Positions 16,769 through 24,827 of a DNA stretch of 64,000 bases are shown piece by piece. A program made the position numbers and the translations under genes. Numbering within the stretch: position 1 is the first letter of the stretch; each line of letters starts with the position of its first letter. The DNA is from Kordia algicida OT-1. Its GTDB lineage: Bacteria > Bacteroidota > Bacteroidia > Flavobacteriales > Flavobacteriaceae. Below the pieces are notes generated by a model that ran no database searches, was not told the origin of the DNA, and saw only the letters and a list, made by a program, of their open reading frames with translations. The stretch lies in assembly GCF_000154725.1 (NCBI RefSeq), contig NZ_DS544873.1, positions 195,802 to 259,801 on the forward strand, in the 5' to 3' direction.

Positions 16769-17926
16769 ATGATAGGTTTTTACGCTAATCTTCCAAAGCA
16801 TTTTATGCCTTTGCGGGATTTATTGAAAGACGAAAGTCTTTTTGAAGGTGTTCCCAAAGATTGGCACATCGTTGTTACCGACATAGAAAACTCAAGCAAA
16901 GCTGTAGCTAGCGGGAGACATAATGATATTAATCTAATTGCTACAGGAAGCATCATCACAGTTTTAAATGAAATCAAAACAATTGATGCTGCGATAAAAG
17001 TTCCCTACTTTTTTGGAGGTGATGGAGCAACATTTATCATACCTGATGAAATTATTCCGCAAATCCTAACTGCCCTAAATACTTACAGCGCACATATTAA
17101 AAAAACGGCAAACCTTAACTTAAGAGTTGGTTCAGTCATTTTAGATGATATTTATAGCAACAATGTCACTGCACGTATTGCAAAGCTTAGACATAATGAA
17201 TATTTAACAACGCCTATAATTATTGGTAACGGATTAAAATTTGCGGAGGCGCATATAAAAGATACTTTTAAATCTTCTGACATTACTGAAAACGACGAAC
17301 ATCTTATCAATTTGACCGGAATGGAATGTCGTTGGGATGAGATAAAACCAAATAATGAAGGAGACAAAGTAATGTGTTTGCTGCTTAGTTGCAGCGATGA
17401 AACCAAACAAGCACAAGTTTATAAAAGTGTTATGGATGAAATAAATTACATCTTTGGAACACTAGATGAGCGAAGACCAATCACAACTTTAAAATTAAAA
17501 TTGAATACTTCTATCCAAAAAATTAAGAAGGAAATGATGACTAAGATTGGTAAATACGATCGAAAATACCTCATTAGGAATTGGTTGATTACTGTTTTTG
17601 GAAAATATTATTTTAAAATCTTCCCTGAAGGAAAACGCTATCTGTTTCGCGTTACACAATTGAGTGATACCATTATGCTAGATGGCGCAATAAATACCGT
17701 AATTTCTGGAAATGATAAGCAAATACGGAAGTTTCAAATTTTCTTAGATAATATGGAGTTTCAAAAGGAAATTACTTACGGAATTCATGTTACGCACGCT
17801 TCCATTATGTCGTGCTATGTGCAAGATCGAAAAGAAAATCATATTCATTTTGTAGATGGTACTGAAGGCGGTTATACAACTGCTGCCATGATGTTTAAGC
17901 AAAAATTAGTGTCAAAAATTAATTAA
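16769..17926 (+). CDS. DUF3095 protein, class III cyclase-like
   Basis: The 385-aa product fits DUF3095. Near the N-terminus it has VVTDIENSSKAVASGRHNDI followed by a strand and PYFFGGDGATFIIPDE, which resembles the beta-hairpin and metal-binding Asp residues of class III nucleotidyl cyclases (DIxxS at about 33-37 and GGDG at about 86-89). The C-terminal half is beta-rich and ends with a segment containing HVTHASIMSCYV and VDGTEGGYTTAA. There is no signal peptide. Whether it makes a cyclic nucleotide is untested for the family as far as I know. It stands alone between the AI-2E permease and the AraC genes, all of which are signalling-related. Confidence 0.8.
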   Translation: MIGFYANLPKHFMPLRDLLKDESLFEGVPKDWHIVVTDIENSSKAVASGRHNDINLIATGSIITVLNEIKTIDAAIKVPYFFGGDGATFIIPDEIIPQILTALNTYSAHIKKTANLNLRVGSVILDDIYSNNVTARIAKLRHNEYLTTPIIIGNGLKFAEAHIKDTFKSSDITENDEHLINLTGMECRWDEIKPNNEGDKVMCLLLSCSDETKQAQVYKSVMDEINYIFGTLDERRPITTLKLKLNTSIQKIKKEMMTKIGKYDRKYLIRNWLITVFGKYYFKIFPEGKRYLFRVTQLSDTIMLDGAINTVISGNDKQIRKFQIFLDNMEFQKEITYGIHVTHASIMSCYVQDRKENHIHFVDGTEGGYTTAAMMFKQKLVSKIN

Positions 17927-18045
17927 ACTAATTAAAAAATCAATCTTGTAAATAATAAAAAGGACATACAACGATACTGCTTATTTTTTCTTTTATGAGC
18001 ACATCCGTAATACCTACGCTTTATTATAGTATATTTATTATGTAA

Positions 18046-19089
18046 ATGGGAAAAAAAAAGAATAAAAAATTAATTGTAGGCGACGTAGAAGCTAGTGATA
18101 TTGTAAAAGATATGGCAGCCGCTTTGTCTGTTGATTTTGAAGAAAATCACAACGAATATTGCTTAAGAATTCCAAAAAATATAGGTTCAGGCTATATAAA
18201 AGCTACTGTTTTTGATGCTGGAATTGGAGTCTTAGAAACCGATTATCTTTTAAAGAAAGAATTGCATTTTGAACTGAAAAAAGGAATTGTTCATCCTTTG
18301 AAAATTATCTTTAACAGGCAATCTCCTTTTACACATCAGTTTGCAGAAGATAAAGATATACATACTATTGGTCGCTTAGAAAGCGTAATGACTTCTAGTA
18401 TTCCAACCAATAATCATATTTTTAAAATTCCTGCAGAAGTTCCTATTTGTACCTTTAGTATTGAAATTAACAGAAAACTGTTTGAAGAAAAAATTTCATC
18501 TTTTTTGGAAGATATGAATGAAGATTTGATTTCACTATTTAGAGATAGCAACGGAATCAATAAGTTTTATTATAAAGATCAATATAGCTTAGACATCGCT
18601 AAGTTTATTGAAGAATTTACAGAGTGCGAATTAGACGGTTTTATGAAGTCTATTTTTCTTGAAGGAAAAGCCTATGAAATTCTCATTAACTACATACAAC
18701 AATATTTAGACGATACGTATACGCCCGAGAAACGTAAAATTCTGCGTCAAGCAACAGTCGAACGGATTGAAGAAGCTGTTGAGATTATCAAAAACGAAAT
18801 TGCAAGTGTTGAAAATGTAACTGTATTGGCAAAACGTGTAGGCGTCAATCCAAATACTTTGCAAAATGGATTCAAATATTTGTATAAATCTTCTGTGAAT
18901 GAATTTATTAAAAATCATCGCATAGAAAAAGCAAAGGAACTTTTGGAAACTTCCGATCTCAATATTTCTGAGATTACTTATAAAATAGGTATCAATTCGC
19001 GAAGTTACTTTTCAAAGATTTTTAAACAACGTTACGGCATTTCTCCAAACGCATATCTCAAAAAATCACGTGAAGATAAATCTGCCTAG
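18046..19089 (+). CDS. AraC-family transcriptional regulator
   Basis: The 347-aa product has the AraC double helix-turn-helix at about residues 245-340, including NTLQNGFKYLYKSSVNEFIK and DLNISEITYKIGINSRSYFS, then KQRYGISPNAYL. The N-terminal 240 residues form a beta-rich sensing region followed by helices, and share layout with the products of 8933-9961 and 19258-20283. The very basic N-terminus (MGKKKNKK) is unlike the other two. It is 168 nt upstream of the next AraC gene on the same strand, suggesting tandem duplication. Confidence 0.87.
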   Translation: MGKKKNKKLIVGDVEASDIVKDMAAALSVDFEENHNEYCLRIPKNIGSGYIKATVFDAGIGVLETDYLLKKELHFELKKGIVHPLKIIFNRQSPFTHQFAEDKDIHTIGRLESVMTSSIPTNNHIFKIPAEVPICTFSIEINRKLFEEKISSFLEDMNEDLISLFRDSNGINKFYYKDQYSLDIAKFIEEFTECELDGFMKSIFLEGKAYEILINYIQQYLDDTYTPEKRKILRQATVERIEEAVEIIKNEIASVENVTVLAKRVGVNPNTLQNGFKYLYKSSVNEFIKNHRIEKAKELLETSDLNISEITYKIGINSRSYFSKIFKQRYGISPNAYLKKSREDKSA

Positions 19090-19143
19090 CAACGTATAAC
19101 TGTTTAGCCTTTTTTCAAAAAAACACAACAAAACTATTCATTT

Positions 19144-19192
19144 GTGTTAATATTTTTGTGCAATAGTGTTATTTATTGTGTCAATAGTGTTA
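19144..19192 (+). promoter_or_regulatory. Three phased GTGTTA direct repeats (candidate AraC operator)
   Basis: GTGTTA occurs at 19144, 19166 and 19187, spaced 22 and 21 nt; the last two share the longer CAATAGTGTTA. A spacing of two helical turns is what AraC-type dimers use on direct half-sites. The array lies 66-114 nt upstream of the next AraC gene, so autoregulation is plausible. Confidence 0.5.
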
Positions 19193-19242
19193 ACACATAT
19201 TAAACACTTTACGGTTCTTTGTTTCGTGATAATTCCGTTATA

Positions 19243-19250
19243 AAAGGAGG
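19243..19250 (+). promoter_or_regulatory. Strong Shine-Dalgarno for the third AraC gene
   Basis: AAAGGAGG precedes the ATG at 19258 by 7 nt. Most genes in the window lack such a site, so it supports this start and suggests efficient initiation. Confidence 0.6.
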
Positions 19251-19257
19251 ATGAAGA

Positions 19258-20283
19258 ATGCAGAAAACGCACATAAAAAATACGCATATTAAAGACGTTC
19301 TAATTGGAATTAGTAATTTCTTTGAAGGCAAATTTACAGAAAAAGATGGTTTGTATACATGTACAATAAACAACCTAAAAGGCGCTATTGTACTTACAGG
19401 TATAGATTTTGATTCGGGACTTTCGTTTCTAAATTTTAAAGGAAATTTTAAAGAAATCACCGAACTTTTACTCAAAAATAATAATGAGAACATCATTGAG
19501 TTTATTGGTGTTTCTGCTGGAAATATTATTTTTAGCGAAGGTAAAGTTTCTACATATTTAAATGAAAGTCGCAACCAAAGTATGGTTATTTCTAACAAAT
19601 ATCCATCCATAAAGTCATACACATTTGCCAAAGATGTTGCTACTGAAGTTTCTATTATCTCTTTAGATGTGAGCATGTTTACAACTTTTCGAAATAATGA
19701 ATATAATTTGAGTTTGCTGAAACTGATTTGTTGGTTAAATAGTTTGCAACTGTCAGATAAACAGTTGTATATCGGAAATCAGCATGAAGAAATGTCTAGT
19801 TTGATTCACACATTTTTAGAAGCAGATCGTGAAGATAATACTACCGTACTCACACATTTTGAAAGCCTTATTCGTAATGCATTAGTCAACCAAATTGCAC
19901 TTTTTCACCCAAACGCATCAAAACTTGAAAATAATACTTCGCTAAAGGATGACGAATTGACTAAAATTGTGTCTTTGATTGCTACAATTGAAGAAAATCC
20001 GCAAGAATTATATACAATAAGTATGTTGTGTGAAATGACACGATTATCGCCTGCAAAACTACAAGAAGGTTTTAAAATTCTTTGCGATAGAACTGTGATC
20101 GATTTTATACGTTATGTACGATTGACTGCTGCTGAAAAATTAATTCGAACGACAGATATGAGTATTGCAGAAATCATTTATAGCGTTGGTTTTACGAGCA
20201 GAAGTTACTTCAGTAAAATTTTCAAAAATAAATATGGCGATTCTCCAAAACAGTATCAACTCAAAGCACGTGTAGCACGCTAA
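19258..20283 (+). CDS. AraC-family transcriptional regulator
   Basis: The 341-aa product is closest in the window to the regulator at 8933-9961. The C-terminal AraC domain (about 235-335) includes MTRLSPAKLQEGFKILCDRT and MSIAEIIYSVGFTSRSYFSK, then NKYGDSPKQYQ. The N-terminal region lacks an evident cupin motif. The start is fixed by a good ribosome-binding site, and three phased GTGTTA repeats lie upstream. The heme oxygenase gene begins 129 nt further on, so this protein is a candidate regulator of the phytochrome module, on position alone. Confidence 0.88.
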   Translation: MQKTHIKNTHIKDVLIGISNFFEGKFTEKDGLYTCTINNLKGAIVLTGIDFDSGLSFLNFKGNFKEITELLLKNNNENIIEFIGVSAGNIIFSEGKVSTYLNESRNQSMVISNKYPSIKSYTFAKDVATEVSIISLDVSMFTTFRNNEYNLSLLKLICWLNSLQLSDKQLYIGNQHEEMSSLIHTFLEADREDNTTVLTHFESLIRNALVNQIALFHPNASKLENNTSLKDDELTKIVSLIATIEENPQELYTISMLCEMTRLSPAKLQEGFKILCDRTVIDFIRYVRLTAAEKLIRTTDMSIAEIIYSVGFTSRSYFSKIFKNKYGDSPKQYQLKARVAR

Positions 20284-20366
20284 TATATTTGGTATTTTTA
20301 AGAAGAATTTTTTTTCAATAAAAGCCTAAGTTGTTTTTAATGGTCTTTATATCTTTACAGGAAATT

Positions 20367-20394
20367 TTTCGCTTATTTTTTTCTAAAAGCGAAA
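20367..20394 (+). promoter_or_regulatory. Inverted repeat in the leader of the heme oxygenase gene
   Basis: TTTCGCTT and AAGCGAAA flank a 12-nt spacer and end 18 nt before the ATG at 20413. No T run follows, so a regulatory or leader hairpin is likelier than a terminator. A near-consensus -7 box (TATCTTTA) is at 20350-20357. Confidence 0.35.
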
Positions 20395-20412
20395 TTGTGT
20401 TACTGATATAAA

Positions 20413-20982
20413 ATGAACCTACTTCAAAGAATAAAAGAAGAAACTAAAACCAATCATCAAAATGTTGAAAAAGTTTTGGTGGAAGAACTCAAAAATTTAG
20501 CTTCCCTTGATGCTTATGCGAGTTTGCTTGAACGACTTCACGCGTTTTACAATCCTATAGAAAAAAAATTACAAACAAAGATTAAAGCTTCAGTAATTCC
20601 AGATATAAGCGCGCGTCAACACGTAGAAAATCTTCGTAAGGATATTGAAATTATACGTAAAAATGCTGTTGTAACAAACGAAACGACTTCCACTGTACAT
20701 ATTGAAAATACATCGTACGCTTTGGGTGTTTTGTATGTGATTGAAGGTTCTACCTTAGGTGGACAAATTATTACAAAAATGCTCGACAAACATTTATCAG
20801 TTTCAACAATAAATGCAAACAATTATTTTAATTCTTATGGCGATAACACACCAGAAATGTGGTCAAAATTTAAGAATTATGTTTTAAATCCTACTTTAAA
20901 GATAGATCAAGAGCTAATGATACAAGGTGCGAAAGATATATTTGCATCTTTGCAAAATCATTTATTACAGACTAAATCTTAG
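20413..20982 (+). CDS. bphO: Biliverdin-producing heme oxygenase
   Basis: The 189-aa product fits bacterial heme oxygenases of the BphO type. The proximal heme ligand is probably H15 in KTNHQNVEK. The distal helix with the characteristic Gly pair is LYVIEGSTLGGQII at about residues 110-123. Heme oxygenase opens heme to biliverdin, the chromophore of bacteriophytochromes, and the phytochrome gene lies immediately opposite: the two 3' ends overlap by 11 bp in a tail-to-tail arrangement. No ferredoxin or reductase is adjacent, so electrons must come from elsewhere. Confidence 0.88.
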   Translation: MNLLQRIKEETKTNHQNVEKVLVEELKNLASLDAYASLLERLHAFYNPIEKKLQTKIKASVIPDISARQHVENLRKDIEIIRKNAVVTNETTSTVHIENTSYALGVLYVIEGSTLGGQIITKMLDKHLSVSTINANNYFNSYGDNTPEMWSKFKNYVLNPTLKIDQELMIQGAKDIFASLQNHLLQTKS

Positions 20983-23233
20983 AAAAATACAATCTAATTT
21001 TTGCACCTTTATTTCGTTCTCCTACTGCATCAATTAAACCATGATGCTTTATCATTATTTTCTTGCAGAGCGCGAGTCCAATACCAGAACCTTCATAATC
21101 TGTTTTACTATTCAATCTAGAAAATATCTTAAAAATCTTTTCCTTGTATTCGTTGTTAAATCCAATTCCGTTATCGCTAATTTCCACAATATGAAATGCA
21201 CCATTTTGATTAATTTCGTTACGTTCTTCTGTTATGGTGTGAATTGTAATTATAGGTAACTCATTAGGTTTTCTAAATTTTATTGAATTATATATAATAT
21301 TTAGAAAGAGTTGCCTGAGCAAAAATGGAATTCCTTTAATGATAGGTAATGATTTTATCTCCAAAGATGCTTCTGCATCAACGAGCGTATCATAAATACT
21401 TTCTTTAATTTGCGGAAGCAGCTTGTTTAAATTTACTGTTTCTAAATCGGGAGTTTCAATATTATTAGTCTTGGTATACTTTAAAATATCATCCATTAAC
21501 GTTTGCATACGTTCGGCTGAACTTTGCATTCTCGTGATTCTATCGATTACCTTGTCAGAAAGCAAATTTTGATCACTTCTTGTCAATAGCGTAGAAGCCA
21601 TCATGCGTATTTTGCGCAAAGGTTCTTGTAAATCGTGCGTACTTATCCAATTAATATTTTCCAATTCAGCATTGGCTTGCTTCAATATTTCACTCAGCTT
21701 TTTTTGTTTTTCTTTTTCTTCATTGGTTCGAATAGACCTGAGGTGATTTATGAGAAAATTTGTAAAACTGGAACTTGCTGCCAATTCTGCTTCAAGCCAA
21801 GGTTTGGAGGTGTTTTTGACACTTTCTGTGAATTTTTCAAAGGATTTTCTTGGTGATAATCTTTGTTCTTTCTTTACAATAGATTTGCTTGGATCTCCAG
21901 CCCAATTAATTTCTTTTAAGGTAGGATAACGATACCAAATGATATAATTGTGCTCGTCTCCTAAAGAATAATAGTTAATTCCTGGAAATTTTTCAACAAT
22001 AGATACAATATCTGAAGTTATTCGGGATAATTCAGAAGTCGAAAAATGCTTATTTCTACTAAAATCAAATAAAATATCACCTAACAAGTTAACTTCAATA
22101 TCAGAAGGTGTATCTCCTTTTGAATGCATTTTTCCATCTACAGAAAGTGATACACCACAACTATTACATAACTGAATAATTGCATCTTCTGCGAACAGTT
22201 CTTTTAATGAATTGCGATGAAAATTAAGATTCTTTGTGGTTAATGTATCTACCGCCAAATTTGCTTTTCTGGCAATTTCATATTCCTCATTCAATATTCT
22301 AATATCAATTTGAGAAGTAATAAAGTGTCCGTGAAGCGTAACTGTGTTTCTAATTTCTTGACTTAAATATTTTGGTGAGTAATGATGACAGGCAATCAAT
22401 CCCCATAATTTTCCTTTGTGAATTAACGAAACAGTTAGTGTTGCTCCAACGCCCATATTTTGAAGATATTCTATATGAATTGGTGAAACACTTCGAAGAA
22501 CGGATAAACTTAAATCGAGCGTATTTACAGCACTTGAATTGTGTGTGTACAGCGGAACTGATTTGTAATTTACATCACCAACAATTCGCAAATGATTTTT
22601 TATATATAATTGTCTGGCCTGTGCAGGAATGTCAGTATGCGGATAGTGCAAACCTAAAAATGGTTCTAAGTGATCTTCTTTACTTTCGGCAAAAACTTCA
22701 CCGTTGTAATCGGCATCAAACCTATAAATCATAACGCGATCATACTCCGTTATTTCTTTCAGTGCTTTTGCGACTGAATCACAGAGTTCTTTGAGCGTTA
22801 ATGTATCTTGAATGTATCCTAATAATTGTTTGGATGAATTGTATAATCTTCTGTCTTGTCCAAATTGATTTTCGGTAGGTTCGCCTTCAATAATAATATG
22901 TTGATCGCTAAGATGAATGCAGATTGAGAACAGCGTATCATCAAAAGAAAAATTAAATTCTTTATGTGATGTTGCCGTATCTTCTTTGAAACTTTTGTAG
23001 GCTTTTAGAAAATCATCATTGAATAATTTTGCAATATTTTTTCCTAAAACATCTTCGTGTGTAAATCTTAAATAATCATGAATATTTTCACTGCAAACAT
23101 TGACAACATCTGTAGCGGATTTAACAGAAATCAAAAATCCATGCGGCTGAATACGTCCAGGAATATGAATAGGTTCATCTTCGCAATTTTCTAAATTTAC
23201 GACATCTTGATTGGTAATATTCTTATATTCCAT
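20972..23233 (-). CDS. bphP: Bacteriophytochrome sensor histidine kinase
   Basis: The 753-aa product has the full phytochrome order: PAS (about 10-115), GAF (about 135-310), PHY (about 325-500), HisKA (about 520-590) and HATPase (about 630-750). The biliverdin-binding Cys is C17, in NCEDEPIHIPGRIQPHG, as in DrBphP. The GAF domain contains YPHTDIPAQARQLY in place of the more usual PASDIP, keeping the key Asp. The PHY tongue carries the PRxSF motif (PRKSF). The phospho-acceptor is H533 in STHDLQEPLRK; the ATP lid has DNGIGF and GSGIGLALCKK. It follows its response regulator gene by 37 nt and is convergent with the heme oxygenase gene, making a complete red/far-red module. Confidence 0.94.
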   Translation of the reverse strand: MEYKNITNQDVVNLENCEDEPIHIPGRIQPHGFLISVKSATDVVNVCSENIHDYLRFTHEDVLGKNIAKLFNDDFLKAYKSFKEDTATSHKEFNFSFDDTLFSICIHLSDQHIIIEGEPTENQFGQDRRLYNSSKQLLGYIQDTLTLKELCDSVAKALKEITEYDRVMIYRFDADYNGEVFAESKEDHLEPFLGLHYPHTDIPAQARQLYIKNHLRIVGDVNYKSVPLYTHNSSAVNTLDLSLSVLRSVSPIHIEYLQNMGVGATLTVSLIHKGKLWGLIACHHYSPKYLSQEIRNTVTLHGHFITSQIDIRILNEEYEIARKANLAVDTLTTKNLNFHRNSLKELFAEDAIIQLCNSCGVSLSVDGKMHSKGDTPSDIEVNLLGDILFDFSRNKHFSTSELSRITSDIVSIVEKFPGINYYSLGDEHNYIIWYRYPTLKEINWAGDPSKSIVKKEQRLSPRKSFEKFTESVKNTSKPWLEAELAASSSFTNFLINHLRSIRTNEEKEKQKKLSEILKQANAELENINWISTHDLQEPLRKIRMMASTLLTRSDQNLLSDKVIDRITRMQSSAERMQTLMDDILKYTKTNNIETPDLETVNLNKLLPQIKESIYDTLVDAEASLEIKSLPIIKGIPFLLRQLFLNIIYNSIKFRKPNELPIITIHTITEERNEINQNGAFHIVEISDNGIGFNNEYKEKIFKIFSRLNSKTDYEGSGIGLALCKKIMIKHHGLIDAVGERNKGAKIRLYFSKI

Positions 23234-23270
23234 AAATTATTCATGTAAGATTAGATGTGTATGTCGGTTG

Positions 23271-23723
23271 TTAGACAGCAATTTTATTGAATATAAAATT
23301 ATTGGCGTCTGTTGAATGATTTTCCCAATTGAGTCGGGTAGCATTCGAAATAATCTTCATCAATTCTTTAAAACTGGTTGGTTTTACTGCATAATAATTT
23401 GCTCCTAATTTATGGCTCAAAGAAATGTTCGTTTGATCGGAACTTGTTGAGTACATAATGATAGGAATATTATTTATTTCAGGCTTAGATCGTATTTCTT
23501 CCAAAAGTTCAAATCCTGATTTTAGCGGCATATTTAAATCTAGAAATACCACTGAATTTTTCTGTTTATTTTTTTCGATAGAATCTACAAGATTGAGTCC
23601 GTTTTTAAGGAGGCATAATTCAATTAAACTCTGATCATTCTCGCATATTGAAGTCACAGCTTCTTCAAAAAACATCAAATCATCATCATCATCATCTGCA
23701 TAGAAGATTGTAAATTTTTTCAT
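23271..23723 (-). CDS. Response regulator of the phytochrome module (receiver only)
   Basis: The 150-aa product is a single receiver domain with an unusually acidic N-terminal pocket (YADDDDDDL), phospho-acceptor D62 in VVFLDLNMPLKSG, and the conserved Lys K114 in YAVKPTSF. It belongs to the Rcp1 group and has no output domain. It lies upstream of the bacteriophytochrome gene on the same strand, so H533 of the phytochrome is the likely donor. Its closest relative in the window is the regulator at 14339-14785, which is paired with the CHASE3 kinase. Confidence 0.93.
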   Translation of the reverse strand: MKKFTIFYADDDDDDLMFFEEAVTSICENDQSLIELCLLKNGLNLVDSIEKNKQKNSVVFLDLNMPLKSGFELLEEIRSKPEINNIPIIMYSTSSDQTNISLSHKLGANYYAVKPTSFKELMKIISNATRLNWENHSTDANNFIFNKIAV

Positions 23724-23930
23724 GGGCGATTTACATTAGAGTTTATAGTATAGGTTATTTAGGTAAAATTAATATCAGCTATCAAATAACGGCAATTAGC
23801 AATCAAGCTAAATTAAGTATTTTTTTCTTTTTTTTGTGCTCAATAAAAATTATTTAAACGTTGAATCATTGTGTGGAATATCAACAAAAATCTACTTTAA
23901 ATTTGACATAAAAAAATAAAAACAAAAAAA

Positions 23931-23953
23931 GCAAGCTATTTACTTTAGCTTGC
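23931..23953 (-). terminator. Terminator of the tRNA-Arg gene
   Basis: GCAAGCTA and TAGCTTGC flank a 7-nt loop, extended by flanking A and T runs. On the minus strand a T run follows, 15 nt beyond the tRNA 3' end. Confidence 0.85.
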
Positions 23954-23967
23954 TTTTCGTTTATTTG

Positions 23968-24041
23968 TGACCTCGGCAGGATTCAAACCTGCAACCTCTT
24001 GAGCCGTAATCAAGTGCACTATTCAGTTATGCTACGAGGCC
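23968..24041 (-). tRNA. tRNA-Arg (anticodon ACG)
   Basis: A 74-nt cloverleaf fits: acceptor GGCCTCG/CGAGGTC with one G-U pair, D stem GCAT/GTGC, anticodon stem CTTGA/TCAAG with loop TTACGGC, and T stem GCAGG/CCTGC with loop TTTGAAT. The anticodon ACG is at 24005-24007; it would be edited to ICG by TadA to read CGN codons. The 3' CCA is not encoded. A terminator lies just downstream. Confidence 0.95.
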
Positions 24042-24160
24042 TTTTGCATATTGCGGGTGCAAATATATTTCTTTTTATAATAAAACCAAACAATAGAGCG
24101 CAAAAAATTGCTTTTTTTCAGTTCATAAACAAATAAGTCAAAATCCTAAAAAGGACTTCA

Positions 24161-24313
24161 TCAATCTAACGCTTTGGTTGTGACGTAATAACGCCAACCA
24201 ATAATAGCGAGTTGTACTTTGGTAGCTTTGCTCAAATCCAATTGCTTTTTTGAAAAAGAAGGTAACAGAACCTTGTTTAGTTTGGCTAAAAATTTAAAAA
24301 ATGACTTCTTCAT
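24161..24313 (-). CDS. Conserved 50-aa small basic protein
   Basis: A 50-codon frame starts with ATG at 24313 (a second in-frame ATG is at 24319) and stops with TGA at 24161. The product starts MKKSFFKFLAKLNKVLLPSF, continues with a Lys-rich segment KKQLDLSKATKVQLAIIGWR and ends YYVTTKALD. I recall very similar short proteins across Flavobacteriaceae, some mis-annotated as SsrA-binding protein; it is not SmpB, which is about three times longer. The N-terminus is amphipathic and basic, suggesting membrane or nucleic-acid contact. Function unknown. Confidence 0.75.
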   Translation of the reverse strand: MKKSFFKFLAKLNKVLLPSFSKKQLDLSKATKVQLAIIGWRYYVTTKALD

Positions 24314-24659
24314 TATCATAAAAATACTAAAAACAATCTATAATGAGTCATTTATCTTAGGATAGCTATAAACATGAATACATTTATTGTGAAAATAAAA
24401 TAGAGTTGTAAAATCTTTGAAACTGGTAAGTACTGCAACTACAGAATGGATGACTTAAAAAGCTAAAAAAATTAAATAATTATTTGGTTATTTGTTGAAA
24501 ATATGAATGGATAGATAAGGAGTGAAAAACTCTTTTATTGGTTTAAAGAACTAAATTTTTAATGTGAAAATCTTCTCATCAGTGCAAAAAATGCAATAAA
24601 TTAACATTAAAATAACAGATTTTTTAAAAATAGAGGCGCGGCTGCGTAAGATTTTTTCT

Positions 24660-24667
24660 TAACTTTG
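24660..24667 (+). promoter_or_regulatory. Candidate -7 box of the accessory operon
   Basis: TAACTTTG fits TAnnTTTG. It is the best match in the upstream region; a -33 TTG at the expected distance is not seen. It would give a leader of about 155 nt. Confidence 0.4.
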
Positions 24668-24778
24668 AGTAGAATAACAAAAGCAAAAGTTATTCATTAT
24701 TCCCTCCTATTATAACCCAAAATTAGCTAATCGAACTGCTAATTTGGCTTCCAACCATAGAATCAAAAACATGTCCCT

Positions 24779-24799
24779 CGATAAAAACATTTTTTATCG
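24779..24799 (+). promoter_or_regulatory. Perfect inverted repeat in the accessory operon leader
   Basis: CGATAAAAA and TTTTTATCG flank a CAT loop, ending 28 nt before the ATG at 24828. It can form a 9-bp hairpin in the leader or bind a dimeric regulator. Confidence 0.45.
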
Positions 24800-24827
24800 A
24801 AACTAAACAATTTTAAATAAGTTAAGT

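Larger units (their letters stand above)
24320..24827 (+). other. 508-bp region upstream of the accessory operon
   Basis: No gene is evident here. It holds a candidate -7 box at 24660-24667, an AT-rich stretch with a short GC-rich patch (GGCGCGGCTGCG, about 24635-24646), and a perfect inverted repeat at 24779-24799. It is likely to contain the promoter and a leader of roughly 160 nt for the operon that begins at 24828. Confidence 0.5.

Noticed and set aside
24161-24313. SmpB (SsrA-binding protein) for the 50-aa gene
   Set aside because: SmpB is about 150 residues with an OB fold; this peptide is far too short and lacks its motifs.
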